NCBI GenBank assembly: GCA_030652475.1
Contig: JAUSAO010000105.1
Coordinates: 26,527 to 90,526 of the forward strand
Source: Gallionella sp.
GTDB taxonomy: Bacteria; Pseudomonadota; Gammaproteobacteria; Burkholderiales; Gallionellaceae
DNA length: 64,000 nucleotides
Reading direction: 5' to 3'
Position numbers and translations under genes: made by a program. Under the pieces are notes generated by a model. That model did no database searches. It was not told the DNA's origin and worked only from the letters and a program-made list of their open reading frames with translations. This document shows positions 44,816 through 55,201 of this stretch, one piece after another. Each line of letters opens with the position of its first letter. Position 1 is the first letter of the stretch.

Positions 44816-45901
44816 ATGTTATTAGCACTCACGCAATGGCTGGCTGAAGATATACGTTTTTTCAGCGTATTCAATTACATCACGCTGCGCACGGTGCTGG
44901 CAGCCATGACGGCGCTGGGGATTTCATTCATGGTCGGCCCGATGATGATACGCAAGCTGACCGATTACAAAATCGGTCAATCCGTGCGTACGGACGGACC
45001 GCAGACGCATCTGATCAAGGCGGGGACGCCCACTATGGGCGGGGCGCTAATCCTGACATCCATTGCCATTACCACCTTGTTGTGGGGGGATTTGCATAAT
45101 CACTACGTATGGGTGGTGTTGTTTACCACGATGGGTTTCGGTGTGGTCGGATGGGTTGATGATTACCGCAAGGTGGTGCATCGCAATCCCAAGGGTTTGT
45201 CGGCCAAAGCCAAAATGTTCTGGCAGTCCATCATCGCGCTGATTGTTGCGGTTTACCTGTGGGAAACATCGACGCTCCCGGCGCAAACCGAATTGATTGT
45301 GCCGTTCATGAAGTTCTTTGTGTTTCCACTCGGCGCCTTCGCATTCATCGTGCTCACCTATCTGGTGATCGTCGGAACCAGTAATGCGGTGAATCTGACC
45401 GACGGGCTGGACGGGCTGGCGATCATGCCTACCGTGATGGTGGCAAGCGCCCTGGCGTTGTTCGCCTATGTCGCCGGCAATGTGGTGTTTGCAAAATATC
45501 TGGGCATACCCTACATCCCGGGCGCGAGCGAACTGGCGGTATTTTGTGGCGGAATCGCGGGTGCGGGGCTGGCTTTTCTGTGGTTCAACGCCTACCCGGC
45601 CGAAGTGTTCATGGGGGATGTCGGGGCGCTGGCGCTGGGGGCTGCCCTCGGTGTGGTCGCGGTGATCGTGCGTCAGGAATTGGTGTTGTTCATCATGGGC
45701 GGCGTGTTCGTAATGGAAGCCGTGTCGGTGATGATACAGGTGATTTCGTTCAAATTGACGGGCAAGCGCGTGTTCCGCATGGCGCCGCTGCACCATCATT
45801 ACGAACTCAAGGGATGGAAAGAAACGCAGGTTGTGGTGCGTTTCTGGATCATCACCATGTTGCTGGTGTTGCTGGGTTTGGCGACGTTGAAGTTGAGGTA
45901 G
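44816..45901 (+). CDS. mraY: Phospho-MurNAc-pentapeptide transferase MraY
   Basis: 361 residues, ten membrane helices. Makes lipid I on undecaprenyl phosphate. Signature text: '[14 protein letters not shown]', '[17 protein letters not shown]', '[14 protein letters not shown]' and '[15 protein letters not shown]'. Its ribosome site (AAAGGA) lies at the edge of the repeat that ends murF. Confidence 0.96.
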   Translation: MLLALTQWLAEDIRFFSVFNYITLRTVLAAMTALGISFMVGPMMIRKLTDYKIGQSVRTDGPQTHLIKAGTPTMGGALILTSIAITTLLWGDLHNHYVWVVLFTTMGFGVVGWVDDYRKVVHRNPKGLSAKAKMFWQSIIALIVAVYLWETSTLPAQTELIVPFMKFFVFPLGAFAFIVLTYLVIVGTSNAVNLTDGLDGLAIMPTVMVASALALFAYVAGNVVFAKYLGIPYIPGASELAVFCGGIAGAGLAFLWFNAYPAEVFMGDVGALALGAALGVVAVIVRQELVLFIMGGVFVMEAVSVMIQVISFKLTGKRVFRMAPLHHHYELKGWKETQVVVRFWIITMLLVLLGLATLKLR

Positions 45902-45903
45902 TT

Positions 45904-45981
45904 GCTAGACGCTAGTCGTTAGTTAAAACAAGACCGCGCAGCGGACAACGCCAACTAATTACTAGCTACTAACGACTAATG
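45904..45981. repeat. Two-armed heptamer repeat between mraY and murD
   Basis: Left arm: GCTAGAC GCTAGTC GTTAGTT (45904-45924). Right arm: ACTAATT ACTAGCT ACTAACG ACTAATG (45954-45981). TAGTCGTTAGT and ACTAACGACTA are a perfect 11-bp inverted repeat. The murD ribosome site starts 10 bp later. Confidence 0.82.
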
Positions 45982-46001
45982 TCTATTTTTAAGGAAATGC
46001 A

Positions 46002-47393
46002 TTGAAAAGCGGGTCAACAAAATCTGTCCTGATACTCGGTCTCGGTGAGACGGGGTTATCTATGGTGCGCTGGTTAACGACGCAGGGTGCAAAGCTGCGC
46101 GTTGCGGATAGCCGGACTGCGCCTGCGGGACTGGAGGTGGTTGGCCAATTTGTTGAGAAAAATCAGATAATTTGCGGTGAATTCACAGACGCACTGTTTG
46201 ACGGCATTGATCTGATCGCCATCAGCCCCGGTGTGCCGCTGAGTGACCCCCATGTCGCCCGTGCCGTCGCGCGCGGTATCCCCGTAGTCGGGGATATAGA
46301 ACTCTTCACGCAACAACTAGCGACTAACGACTTACGACTTACGACTAAGGTTTTAGCCATAACCGGTTCGAACGGCAAAACCACCGTGACCAGCATGGTG
46401 GAGCACTTGTGCAAGGCGGCAGGGTGCGACGCGGTGGCGGCGGGTAATATCTCGCCAGCCGTGCTGGACGTGGTGATGCAGCGCGGCGAAAACCAGCCCG
46501 AAGTGTGGGTGCTGGAGCTATCCAGCTTTCAGCTGGAAACCACGACGGGTTTGAATGCAGATGCCGCCACGGTATTGAATGTATGTGAAGATCATCTGGA
46601 TCGTTACGAGGGTATGGATGGCTACGCGGCAGCCAAGGAAAGAATCCTCGATGGATGCGGCGTACAGGTATTGAACCGTGATGATGCGCGTTGCATGGCG
46701 ATGAAAAATTCCGTAAGCGAGTGTGTCAGCTTCGGGCTGAATGCGCCGGAATGTGAAACGGATTTCGGTATTGAGCGCGAGGGGAGCGACATCTGGCTGG
46801 TGCAGGGCAATCAGCGGCTAATCAGGGCCGGCGAACTGCAACTCGCAGGGTTGCACAATGTTGCCAACGCGCTGGCCGCGCTGGCGCTGTGTCGTGCAAT
46901 TGATTTGCCCATGCCTGTCCTGCTGGATGCACTGCGCAGCTTCAAAGGCTTGCCGCATCGTGTGGAACGCATTACCAGCCTGCACGAGGTCACTTATTAC
47001 GATGACTCCAAGGGAACCAATGTCGGCGCGACGGTTGCCGCGTTGGAAGGTCTGGGTTGCAAGGCGGTGCTGATCGCGGGCGGCGTGGGTAAAGAACAGG
47101 ATTTCTCCCCCTTGAACGCTGTCGTCAAACAATATGCACGCGCAGTCGTGCTGATCGGGCGCGATGCGCCATTGATTGAAGTCGCGTTGCAGGGCTGCGA
47201 TGTCCCGCTGTGCCGCGCCATAGATATGCGTGATGCGGTGTCGCAGGCAGCACAGTTCGCGCGTCCGGGCGATGCAGTGCTGCTTTCTCCGGCTTGCGCC
47301 AGTTTTGACATGTATCGCAATTATGCTCATCGCGCCGAAGCATTCGTCAATGCGGTGCGGGATATGGCTAAGGAGGGCGCATGGTCTCATTAG
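46002..47393 (+). CDS. murD: UDP-MurNAc-L-alanine:D-glutamate ligase, TTG start and internal repeat
   Basis: 463 residues. '[16 protein letters not shown]', ATP loop '[15 protein letters not shown]', '[12 protein letters not shown]', '[12 protein letters not shown]', '[17 protein letters not shown]' and '[11 protein letters not shown]' are all in place. The TTG start has AAGGA six bases before it; the nearby ATG runs into a stop. Between 'GDIELF' and '[12 protein letters not shown]' about eight extra residues come from four 7-bp repeats. Adds D-Glu in the cytoplasm. Confidence 0.94.
   Translation: MKSGSTKSVLILGLGETGLSMVRWLTTQGAKLRVADSRTAPAGLEVVGQFVEKNQIICGEFTDALFDGIDLIAISPGVPLSDPHVARAVARGIPVVGDIELFTQQLATNDLRLTTKVLAITGSNGKTTVTSMVEHLCKAAGCDAVAAGNISPAVLDVVMQRGENQPEVWVLELSSFQLETTTGLNADAATVLNVCEDHLDRYEGMDGYAAAKERILDGCGVQVLNRDDARCMAMKNSVSECVSFGLNAPECETDFGIEREGSDIWLVQGNQRLIRAGELQLAGLHNVANALAALALCRAIDLPMPVLLDALRSFKGLPHRVERITSLHEVTYYDDSKGTNVGATVAALEGLGCKAVLIAGGVGKEQDFSPLNAVVKQYARAVVLIGRDAPLIEVALQGCDVPLCRAIDMRDAVSQAAQFARPGDAVLLSPACASFDMYRNYAHRAEAFVNAVRDMAKEGAWSH
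46321..46348. repeat. Heptamer array inside murD
   Basis: Four consecutive 7-bp units CGACTAA CGACTTA CGACTTA CGACTAA, translated in murD just before the ATP-binding loop. Only the ACT-type arm is present. Confidence 0.85.
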
Positions 47394-48544
47394 TCAAGAC
47401 GCATACTCCGCCGCCGCAAGCGCAGTTCGATGATCTGTTGATCTGGGTGTTTATCGCCCTGTTGTCTATCGGCCTGGTGATGGTGTATTCCTCTTCCATC
47501 GCGACCGCTGAGGGCAGCAAATTCACCGGGCATCAGGCCAGCTATTATTTGATGCGCCACAGTCTGTTCATCGTGGTCGGATTGCTGGCCGGACTGTTCG
47601 CATTTCAGGTTCCCGTACAGATGTGGCAGACCTGGTCACCTTATCTGTTCATGGCTGGAACGGTGTTGCTGGTGTTGGTATTGATCCCGCATATCGGTCG
47701 TGAAGTGAATGGCAGCCGTCGCTGGCTGTCGCTTTTTGTGTTTAATTTGCAGCCGTCAGAACTGATGAAATTATTTGCGGTGATGTATGCAGCTGATTAC
47801 ACGGTGCGCAAAGGTAAGATTAAGCATTTGTTTATGAAAGCTTTTTTGCCGATGTTTGCGGTGATGGTGATGGTCGGCACGCTATTGCTGCTTGAGCCGG
47901 ACATGGGTGCATTCGTGGTGATCCTGTCTATTGCCATATGCACACTCTGGCTGGGCGGTTTTAACGTCAAAGTATTCGGCGCCTTGGTAGTGGCGCTGCC
48001 GCTGGCCTTCGCCGCACTGATATTTTCCTCGCCGTACCGCATGCAGCGCGTCATCGGCTTCATGGACCCGTGGGCTGATCCCTATGGCAAGGGATACCAG
48101 CTCAGCCATGCGCTTATCGCCTTCGGGCGGGGAGAATGGTTGGGCGTGGGTCTGGGCGCCAGTGTGGAAAAATTATTCTATCTGCCGGAAGCGCATACCG
48201 ATTTTTTGATGGCCGTGATCGCCGAAGAGCTGGGGCTGGCAGGCGTGGCCTGCGTCATCGTATTGTTTGCGCTGGTAGTGATACGTTCATTTCAGATCGG
48301 TCGTCATGCGGCATTTCTGGAACGTAATTTTTCCGCGCTGGTGGCGCAGGGTATCGGTGTGTGGATAGGTGTGCAGGCGATGATCAACATCGGCGTGAAT
48401 ATGGGCGTGTTGCCCACCAAGGGTTTGACACTGCCTTTCCTCAGCTTTGGCGGCAGTGGCGTGGTGGTGAATTGCATCGCCGCCGCCGTGCTGCTGCGCG
48501 TGGATTATGAAAACAGAAGAATAGCGCGGGGGTTGCCGGTATGA
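47381..48544 (+). CDS. ftsW: Septal peptidoglycan glycosyltransferase FtsW
   Basis: 387 residues, SEDS family with about ten membrane helices. '[11 protein letters not shown]', '[21 protein letters not shown]', '[12 protein letters not shown]' and '[22 protein letters not shown]' are conserved. Polymerises lipid II at the septum with FtsI. Overlaps murD by 13 nt. Its 3' end is part of a 27-bp direct repeat. Confidence 0.95.
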   Translation: MVSLVKTHTPPPQAQFDDLLIWVFIALLSIGLVMVYSSSIATAEGSKFTGHQASYYLMRHSLFIVVGLLAGLFAFQVPVQMWQTWSPYLFMAGTVLLVLVLIPHIGREVNGSRRWLSLFVFNLQPSELMKLFAVMYAADYTVRKGKIKHLFMKAFLPMFAVMVMVGTLLLLEPDMGAFVVILSIAICTLWLGGFNVKVFGALVVALPLAFAALIFSSPYRMQRVIGFMDPWADPYGKGYQLSHALIAFGRGEWLGVGLGASVEKLFYLPEAHTDFLMAVIAEELGLAGVACVIVLFALVVIRSFQIGRHAAFLERNFSALVAQGIGVWIGVQAMINIGVNMGVLPTKGLTLPFLSFGGSGVVVNCIAAAVLLRVDYENRRIARGLPV

Positions 48545-48653
48545 GCGCGGGCTATTTATCTGTTTCGGCGGAGGCCAGACAACAACATGTCGAATATCAA
48601 TATTCTGGCCGTAGCCAAAACTCTCAAATAGCGCGGGGGTTGCCGGTATGAGC
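48520..48653. repeat. 27-bp direct repeat across the ftsW-murG junction
   Basis: 48520-48546 and 48627-48653 are identical (contain GCGCGGGGGTTGCCGGTATG). The period is 107 bp. The first copy holds the ftsW stop, the second the murG ATG, so a 107-bp tandem duplication or insertion separates genes that probably once touched. The spacer contains GGCCAGA/TCTGGCC. Confidence 0.85.
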
Positions 48654-49766
48654 ACCCGCAAGGAGTACGTCGGTGTGTGCCCGGAGGCTTCGCCTCCACC
48701 CTTCCGCTGCCGCTCGATACTTATTATGGCAGGCGGGACGGGCGGGCATATTTTTCCTGCGTTGGCGGTAGCCGATATCCTGCGTGGGCAAGGCTGGCAA
48801 GTCACCTGGCTGGGCGCACCGGACAGCATGGAAGCGGATCTGGTGCCCAAACATGGCTACGAGATGGCGATGGTGCGGTTTTCGGGACTGCGCGGCAAGG
48901 GCTTGCTGCGCAAGTTGATGCTGCCGCTGAATCTGGTAGTCGCGCTATGGCAAAGCGCCGTGGCGATATTCAGCCGCAGGCCGGACGTGGTGCTGGGTAT
49001 GGGCGGCTATATTACTTTCCCGGGCGGGTTGATGTCGGTCTTGTTGCGTCGCCCGCTGGTGATACACGAACAGAATTCCGTCGCCGGACTGAGCAATAAA
49101 GTATTGGCGCGCGTCGCGACCCGTGTGCTGAGCGGCTTTCCCGATGTGTTGCCGAAGGCGGTATGGTGCGGGAATCCGGTACGCGGTGCAATCGCAGATC
49201 TGCCTGAGCCGCAACAGCGTTATGCCGGGCGCACGGGGCCGCTGAATGTACTGGTGGTAGGCGGCAGTCTGGGTGCAAAGGCAATCAATGAGGCGATGCC
49301 GCAGGCGCTCGCCGGTATGGCGGAAACGGACAGACCGCAGGTGTTGCACCAGACCGGCAAGCAACATTACGCCGCCGTACAGGATTTATACCGGCAGGCG
49401 GGTGTGCAAGCGGACATACGTCCCTTCATAGACGACATGGCGGCAAGTTATGCGCATGCAGACCTGGTGATTTGCCGTTCGGGCGCGCTGACCGTAGCCG
49501 AGCTGGCAGCAGCGGGGGTGGCGAGTCTGCTGATTCCCTTCCCGTATGCGGTGGACGACCATCAGACGCATAACGCACGTTTTCTGAGTGAACGCGGTGC
49601 GGCCGTGTTACTGCCGCAGACCGGGCTGGATGCGAAGCGTCTGGCGCAGCTGTTGCGCGAACTGGATAGGGAAAAATTGATGGCGATGGCACAACAGGCA
49701 CGCGCGTTAAGTCGTGCCGATGCGGCCGAAGCCGTGGCCAATGTATGCAGGGAGTTAGCGGAATGA
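48648..49766 (+). CDS. murG: UDP-GlcNAc:lipid I GlcNAc transferase MurG, atypical N-terminus
   Basis: 372 residues; makes lipid II. Core begins '[20 protein letters not shown]', with '[13 protein letters not shown]', '[15 protein letters not shown]', '[14 protein letters not shown]' and '[16 protein letters not shown]'. About 23 residues before the core ('[19 protein letters not shown]') are not typical and include a DNA hairpin GGAGGC-TTC-GCCTCC. The ATG itself lies in the duplicated ftsW end. A GTG at 48675 behind AAGGAG is an alternative start. Confidence 0.93.
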   Translation: MSTRKEYVGVCPEASPPPFRCRSILIMAGGTGGHIFPALAVADILRGQGWQVTWLGAPDSMEADLVPKHGYEMAMVRFSGLRGKGLLRKLMLPLNLVVALWQSAVAIFSRRPDVVLGMGGYITFPGGLMSVLLRRPLVIHEQNSVAGLSNKVLARVATRVLSGFPDVLPKAVWCGNPVRGAIADLPEPQQRYAGRTGPLNVLVVGGSLGAKAINEAMPQALAGMAETDRPQVLHQTGKQHYAAVQDLYRQAGVQADIRPFIDDMAASYAHADLVICRSGALTVAELAAAGVASLLIPFPYAVDDHQTHNARFLSERGAAVLLPQTGLDAKRLAQLLRELDREKLMAMAQQARALSRADAAEAVANVCRELAE

Positions 49767-51163
49767 AACACAAAATCAAGCATATACATTTTATCGGCAT
49801 AGGCGGATCGGGCATGAATGGCATCGCCGAGGTATTGCTCAATTTGGGCTTTCAGGTAAGCGGCTCGGATTTGGCAGAAAACGTGGCGACCAGGCGGCTC
49901 AGCGAGCTGGGTGCGACCGTGTCCATAGGTCACGCCGAGCAGAATCTGACCGACGCCGATGCAGTGGTGGTCTCCACCGCAGTAGGCCAGGATAATCCGG
50001 AAGTGCTGGCCGCGCGGGAACGCCATATTCCGGTCGTGCCGCGCGCGATGATGCTCGCGGAATTGATGCGCTTGCGCCAGGGTATCGCGGTGGCGGGTAC
50101 GCATGGCAAGACCACGACGACATCGCTGACAGCCAGTGTGCTGGCTCGCGGCGGGTTCGATCCCACTTTTGTGATCGGTGGCAAGCTCAACAGCAGCGGT
50201 ACCAACGCCAAGCTGGGTACAGGTGAATTCATCGTCGTGGAAGCGGATGAATCGGATGCTTCTTTCCTGTATCTGCAACCGATACTCGCGGTGGTGACCA
50301 ATATCGATGCCGACCACATGGAGACATATGGCCATGATTTTGCGCGTCTCAAGCAGGCTTTCGTGGACTTTGTCGAACATCTGCCGTTCTATGGCCGCGC
50401 CATGCTGTGCATAGACGATGTCAACGTGCGCGAGATATTGCCGCGTATCACCAAACCGGTGACCACTTACGGCTTCAGTGAAGAAGCGCAAATTCGCGCG
50501 GTCGATGTACGTCCCCTGGGTGGGCAGATGCGCTTTACCGCGCAATGCCGTCAGAACGGCACGCCCAAGGACCTCGATATCACCCTGAATCTGGCCGGAC
50601 GGCACAATGTGCTGAATGCACTGGCCGCGATTGCGATTGCGCTGGAGGTAGGTGTGGCGGATGAGGCCATTGTTGCCGCGCTGGCTGAATTTGAAGGCGT
50701 AGGCAGACGTTTGCAGCGTTATGGCGAAATAGCGCTACCAGCTGGCGGTACATTTACGCTGGTAGATGATTACGGTCACCATCCGGTCGAGATGGCGGCA
50801 ACGTTGGAGGCGGTGCGCGGCGCGTTTCCCGGCAGGCGGCTGGTGCTGGCCTTTCAACCGCATCGCTATACGCGCACCCGCGATTTGTTCGAGGATTTCG
50901 TAAAGATACTCTGTGGCGTGGATGTGCTGGTATTGGCCGAGGTGTATGCCGCGGGCGAGATGCCGCTGGTCGCGGCAGACGGCCGCGCAATGATGCACGC
51001 GCTGCGCCTGGCGGGGCAGAGTGAAGCTGTTTTTGTGGAAGAAATTACCGATATGCCGCAGGCCATTCTGCAGTTGGTGCACGCTGGGGACGTGGTGCTG
51101 ACGATGGGTGCGGGCACGATAGGCAATGTACCGGGCGCCGTCATGCAGACGGCACAGATATGA
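49763..51163 (+). CDS. murC: UDP-N-acetylmuramate:L-alanine ligase
   Basis: 466 residues from ATG 49763, overlapping the murG stop (ATGA). '[17 protein letters not shown]', ATP loop '[17 protein letters not shown]', '[14 protein letters not shown]', '[12 protein letters not shown]', '[10 protein letters not shown]' and '[16 protein letters not shown]' are the family hallmarks. Starts the peptide stem. Intact. Confidence 0.96.
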   Translation: MKHKIKHIHFIGIGGSGMNGIAEVLLNLGFQVSGSDLAENVATRRLSELGATVSIGHAEQNLTDADAVVVSTAVGQDNPEVLAARERHIPVVPRAMMLAELMRLRQGIAVAGTHGKTTTTSLTASVLARGGFDPTFVIGGKLNSSGTNAKLGTGEFIVVEADESDASFLYLQPILAVVTNIDADHMETYGHDFARLKQAFVDFVEHLPFYGRAMLCIDDVNVREILPRITKPVTTYGFSEEAQIRAVDVRPLGGQMRFTAQCRQNGTPKDLDITLNLAGRHNVLNALAAIAIALEVGVADEAIVAALAEFEGVGRRLQRYGEIALPAGGTFTLVDDYGHHPVEMAATLEAVRGAFPGRRLVLAFQPHRYTRTRDLFEDFVKILCGVDVLVLAEVYAAGEMPLVAADGRAMMHALRLAGQSEAVFVEEITDMPQAILQLVHAGDVVLTMGAGTIGNVPGAVMQTAQI

Positions 51164-52146
51164 ACATGAGCGAACCGACGCAGTTCAGCGCAACAGGGTT
51201 AAGAGGCGAATTGCGCTTCGATGAGCCCATGCGCAGACACACCAGTTGGCGTGCGGGCGGCGCGGCGCAGCGTGTTTATCAGGCAGCGGATATGGATGAT
51301 TTGCAGCACTTTCTGCATAGTCTGCCTGTGGATGAGCCGCTGATTGCGCTGGGACTGGGCAGCAATCTGCTGGTGCGCGATGGCGGAGTGCGCGGGACGG
51401 TATTGCTGATGCATGGCGCATTGGGCGAGTTGAGCCTGCAGGAAGACGGCAGCATTTATGCGCAGGCGGGTGTGCCGGGCGCGAAGCTGGCTAGATTTGC
51501 CGCCCTCCACGGGTGTCGCGGCGCCGAGTTTTTTGCCGGAATTCCCGGAACAATGGGCGGCATGCTGGCGATGAATGCGGGCTGCTACGGCGGGGAAACC
51601 TGGCAACACGTAAGCAGGGTGCAAGTGGTGACGCGTAGGGGCGAACTGCTGGAGCGCACGCCGCAGGAATACGAGATCGGCTACCGGAGCGTGATATTAC
51701 GCAGTAAGTGGAAAGTGGAAAGTGGAAAGCGGGAAAGCAGTGACTCCCCACTCCCTACTCTCCACTCTTTAGAAGAGTTTTTCGTCGGTGCCTGGTTGCG
51801 ATTCGAGGCGGGTGACGGCGGGGTGGCGCGGCAGGAGATCAAGTCTTTGCTGTCCAGGCGCATCAGCAGCCAGCCGCTGAATCTGCCTAACGCAGGCTCG
51901 GTCTTTCGCAATCCGCCGGGAGATTTCGCAGCACGGCTGATAGAGCAGTGCGGCTTGAAGGGCAGGCAAATCGGCGGCGCACAAGTATCTGAAAAGCATG
52001 CAAATTTTATTGTAAATATCGGCGATGCCACGGCAGCCGATATTGAAAATCTGATTAACGAAGTGCGCGCAACCGTCGCCGCACAAACCGGGGTGGACTT
52101 GCACCCCGAAGTAAAAATTATGGGTGAGTACGCAAAACATGAATAA
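51160..52146 (+). CDS. murB: UDP-N-acetylenolpyruvoylglucosamine reductase, with in-frame repeat insertion
   Basis: 328 residues. FAD domain '[16 protein letters not shown]', '[16 protein letters not shown]', '[29 protein letters not shown]' and 'YRSVILR' are MurB, with catalytic Ser in '[11 protein letters not shown]'. After 'IGYRSVILR' about 20 residues ('[20 protein letters not shown]') are coded by a heptamer repeat before '[14 protein letters not shown]' resumes. Reduces enolpyruvyl to lactyl with NADPH. Overlaps murC by ATGA. Confidence 0.94.
   Translation: MNMSEPTQFSATGLRGELRFDEPMRRHTSWRAGGAAQRVYQAADMDDLQHFLHSLPVDEPLIALGLGSNLLVRDGGVRGTVLLMHGALGELSLQEDGSIYAQAGVPGAKLARFAALHGCRGAEFFAGIPGTMGGMLAMNAGCYGGETWQHVSRVQVVTRRGELLERTPQEYEIGYRSVILRSKWKVESGKRESSDSPLPTLHSLEEFFVGAWLRFEAGDGGVARQEIKSLLSRRISSQPLNLPNAGSVFRNPPGDFAARLIEQCGLKGRQIGGAQVSEKHANFIVNIGDATAADIENLINEVRATVAAQTGVDLHPEVKIMGEYAKHE
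51707..51770. repeat. Two-armed heptamer repeat inside murB
   Basis: Left arm: AGTGGAA three times then AGCGGGA (51707-51734). Right arm: ACTCCCC ACTCCCT ACTCTCC ACTCTTT (51743-51770). Opposed orientation, translated in murB. Confidence 0.85.
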
Positions 52147-53137
52147 ACAAATCCTCGATCCTCGCTCAAAACAACGAGCGCAAAGCGCGACTATGTTTTT
52201 AGGCGAAGACCCTCGCGGTCTTAACCCTTCACAATTCGGCAAAGTAGCAGTGCTATTTGGCGGGCGTTCCGCCGAGCGCGAAGTGTCGCTGAAAAGCGGT
52301 GCGGCTGTGTTGGCAGCGTTGCAGCGTAGCGGTGTGGATGCACAGGCATTCGACCCGGCCACGCGGAATTTGCAGGCGCTGGTGGATGAAGGGTTCAAGC
52401 GCGCTTTTATCGCGCTGCACGGACGTTTTGGCGAAGACGGCACGGTGCAGGGCGCGCTGGAGTTGCTGGGTATCCCATACACAGGCAGCGGGGTGTTGGC
52501 GTCGGCGCTGGGCATGGACAAGTGGCGCAGCAAGCTGGTCTGGCAGGCGGGAAATTTGCCTATCCCCGATTTTTTGATAATCGATGAGGAGTGCGACCGA
52601 GCTGAAGTGGTGCGGAAACTGGGTTTGCCTTTGTTCGTGAAGCCGGCCAATGAAGGTTCGAGTGTAGGCATCAGTAAAGTTAAATCCGAGGGCGAATTGC
52701 ATAAGGCCTATCAGGATGCCGCCAAGCATGACAAGTTGGTGATAGCGGAAAGTTTTATAGGCGGTGGCGAATACACCGTGGCGATACTGGGCGATCAGGC
52801 GCTGCCGGTAATCAGGATCGTGCCTGCCAATGAGTTTTATGATTATGAAGCGAAATATTTGCGCGACGATACGCGCTATCTGTGCCCGAGCGGATTGAGT
52901 GCGGAGCGGGAAGAAGAGATGCAGCGGCTGGCAATACGGGCCTTCGCATTGATAGGCGGCCAGGGCTGGGGGCGCGTGGATTTTCTGATGAGTGAGTCCG
53001 GCAAGCCTTACGTGCTGGAAGCGAATACCTCGCCGGGTATGACCGATCACAGTCTGGTGCCGATGGCGGCGCGTCAGGCCGGGATAACTTTTGAACAGCT
53101 GGTGCTGCGCGTTCTGGGGTTGGCGCATGTGGGATAA
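52139..53137 (+). CDS. ddl: D-alanine:D-alanine ligase, with extended N-terminus
   Basis: 332 residues from ATG 52139, which overlaps the murB stop; 52124 and 52193 are other in-frame starts. Core begins '[20 protein letters not shown]', followed by '[38 protein letters not shown]', '[15 protein letters not shown]' and '[15 protein letters not shown]'. About 35 residues before the core are unlike DdlB and are coded by a run of short DNA hairpins. Provides D-Ala-D-Ala for MurF. Confidence 0.94.
   Translation: MNKQILDPRSKQRAQSATMFLGEDPRGLNPSQFGKVAVLFGGRSAEREVSLKSGAAVLAALQRSGVDAQAFDPATRNLQALVDEGFKRAFIALHGRFGEDGTVQGALELLGIPYTGSGVLASALGMDKWRSKLVWQAGNLPIPDFLIIDEECDRAEVVRKLGLPLFVKPANEGSSVGISKVKSEGELHKAYQDAAKHDKLVIAESFIGGGEYTVAILGDQALPVIRIVPANEFYDYEAKYLRDDTRYLCPSGLSAEREEEMQRLAIRAFALIGGQGWGRVDFLMSESGKPYVLEANTSPGMTDHSLVPMAARQAGITFEQLVLRVLGLAHVG
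52150..52216. repeat. Hairpin-rich insertion at the 5' end of ddl
   Basis: Successive small palindromes: CGCTC-N8-GAGCG, GCGC-AAA-GCGC and AAGACC-CTCGC-GGTCTT. They lie between the murB stop and the conserved ddl core. Confidence 0.6.
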
Positions 53138-53852
53138 CGCGCCATTGTTGCGTGGCATTACAGCCGCACTGATATTTTTCAGTGTCGTGGCGGTGTTGTA
53201 TGGAATGGTGCATTACGTGGTGCATCTGCCGCAATTGCTGCCGATACAGAGCGTGCGCCTGAGTGCGGCGCCAGAACGGGTAGTGGCAGAGGATGTGTTG
53301 AAGGTGGTGCGTCAGGAAGTGCAGGGCAATTTCTTTACGGTGGATATTGAACGGTTAAGACGGTCTCTGGAAACCGTACCCTGGGTACGTAAGGTCAGCA
53401 TACGCCGTGAGTTTCCCGATCGGCTGGCAGTGCAGTTTGAAGAACATCAGCCATTGGCGCATTGGAATGAGGCGGCGCTGGTGAATCAACAGGGTGAGGT
53501 GTTTGTTGCGGAAACGGCACAGGAGTTGCCGGTATTTGCCGGGTATGAAGGCAGTTCGGCGGAAATGTCACAGCAATACCAGAAATTCAGCCAACAACTG
53601 GCGGGATTGAATTTGCAGCTGACGCAATTGGTATTGTCGCCTCGTCATGCCTGGCAGCTGCACTTGAGTAACGACATGGTGGTGGAGCTGGGACGGGATG
53701 CGATGCAGCAGCGGCTGGCCAGATTTGTGGCGATTTATCCCTACAGTCTGGGGGTGGCGCTGCAAGAAGGCACAGAGGCTGAGCGGGTGAAGTGGGTGGA
53801 TATGCGCTATCGCAACGGGTTTGCAGTACGGATGCGACAGGGTAACGCATAG
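53127..53852 (+). CDS. ftsQ: Cell division protein FtsQ
   Basis: 241 residues; ATG 53127 overlaps the ddl stop by 11 nt. Membrane helix '[19 protein letters not shown]', POTRA-like domain ('[71 protein letters not shown]'-type pattern) and FtsQ domain. Links FtsL/FtsB to the divisome. Confidence 0.93.
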   Translation: MWDNAPLLRGITAALIFFSVVAVLYGMVHYVVHLPQLLPIQSVRLSAAPERVVAEDVLKVVRQEVQGNFFTVDIERLRRSLETVPWVRKVSIRREFPDRLAVQFEEHQPLAHWNEAALVNQQGEVFVAETAQELPVFAGYEGSSAEMSQQYQKFSQQLAGLNLQLTQLVLSPRHAWQLHLSNDMVVELGRDAMQQRLARFVAIYPYSLGVALQEGTEAERVKWVDMRYRNGFAVRMRQGNA

Positions 53853-53909
53853 GTTTGATTGAGGCAGCGCGCACATGAAAAAACGGAAAATGGCAGTGGA
53901 GATCAAACG

Positions 53910-55145
53910 ATGAGCAGAAATAAGGAAGCAAAAAATCTAGTGGTCGGCCTGGATATTGGCACGTCCAAGATTGTGGCCATCGTCGGAGAAGTCAGGCCGG
54001 ATGGCAGGCTGGAAGTGATCGGCATGGGTATGCATGAATCATCCGGCATGAAAAAGGGCATGGTGGTCAACATCGAGGCGACCGTGGGTGCAATACAGCG
54101 TGCGCTTGAAGAAGCCGAGTTGATGGCGGATTGCAAAATCAGCGAGGTGTACACCGGCATTGCCGGTAGCCATATACGCAGCACGAATTCGCGCGGCATG
54201 GTGAAAATCAAGGAAAAGGAAGTCACTCAGGCCGATATCGACCGTGTGCTTGAAACAGCCAGTTCCATCAGCTTGCCGGGCGATCAGCAGATTCTGCATA
54301 TTCTTGAGCAGGAATTTAGCATAGACGGACAGGATGGTATCAAGAAGCCGCTGGGCATGAGCGGGATGCGTCTGGATGTCGAAGTGCATATCGTCACCGG
54401 CGCGGTGGCGGCGGTGCAGAACATCATGAAGTGTATTCATCGTTGTGGTCTGGAAGTTAATGAGTTGATTCTGCAACCGCTGGCCTCCAGCCGTGCGGTG
54501 CTCGCGGACGACGAGATGGAATTGGGCGTGTGTTTGGTGGATATCGGCGGCGGCACGACGGATATCGCGGTGTTTACCGGCGGTTCGATACGTCACACCG
54601 CCGTGATTCCGATTGCCGGCGATCAGATCACTAACGACATCGCGATGGCGTTGCGCACGCCGACGCAGGATGCAGAGGATATCAAGATACGCCACGGTTG
54701 TGCCTTGCGCCAGTTGGCAGATGACGGTGTCATCGAAGTGCCGGGCGTGGGTGATCGCGGTCCGCGCATGTTGTCACGACAGACGTTGTCGGAAGTAATT
54801 GAACCGCGGGTGGAAGAGTTGTATTCGCTGGTGCAGGCGGAGTTGCGCCGCAGTGGCTTCGAGGATTTGTTGTCTTCGGGCATTGTGATTAGCGGGGGCA
54901 GTAGTGCGATGCAGGGCATGGTCGAACTGGGCGAAGAAATTTTTCATCTGCCGGTGAGATTGGGTATACCGAAGTATGTCGGCGGCTTGTCGGATGTGGT
55001 CAAAACGCCACGTATGGCGACGGGGGTGGGGTTGTTGTTGTATGGCCTGGAGTATCACAAGAACAATGAAGAAACGCGTAAGCAGTCGAATTCATTTGGG
55101 GATGTATTGGCAAGGATGAAGGCGTGGTTCCAGGGCAATTTCTAG
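53910..55145 (+). CDS. ftsA: Cell division protein FtsA
   Basis: 411 residues, actin-like. 'VVGLDIGTSKIVAIVGEV' (phosphate 1), 'GVCLVDIGGGTTDIAVF' (phosphate 2), 'GIVISGGSSAMQGM' (adenosine) and a C-terminal amphipathic helix ('VLARMKAWFQGNF') that tethers FtsZ to the membrane. ATG 53910 is used; the longer ORF start overlaps the ftsQ tail region. Confidence 0.95.
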   Translation: MSRNKEAKNLVVGLDIGTSKIVAIVGEVRPDGRLEVIGMGMHESSGMKKGMVVNIEATVGAIQRALEEAELMADCKISEVYTGIAGSHIRSTNSRGMVKIKEKEVTQADIDRVLETASSISLPGDQQILHILEQEFSIDGQDGIKKPLGMSGMRLDVEVHIVTGAVAAVQNIMKCIHRCGLEVNELILQPLASSRAVLADDEMELGVCLVDIGGGTTDIAVFTGGSIRHTAVIPIAGDQITNDIAMALRTPTQDAEDIKIRHGCALRQLADDGVIEVPGVGDRGPRMLSRQTLSEVIEPRVEELYSLVQAELRRSGFEDLLSSGIVISGGSSAMQGMVELGEEIFHLPVRLGIPKYVGGLSDVVKTPRMATGVGLLLYGLEYHKNNEETRKQSNSFGDVLARMKAWFQGNF

Positions 55146-55201
55146 TTTGGTAGCGGTTAATTTTATCAGTTTAATTTTTTCGTATTTTTAAGGAGGCGGC
55201 G

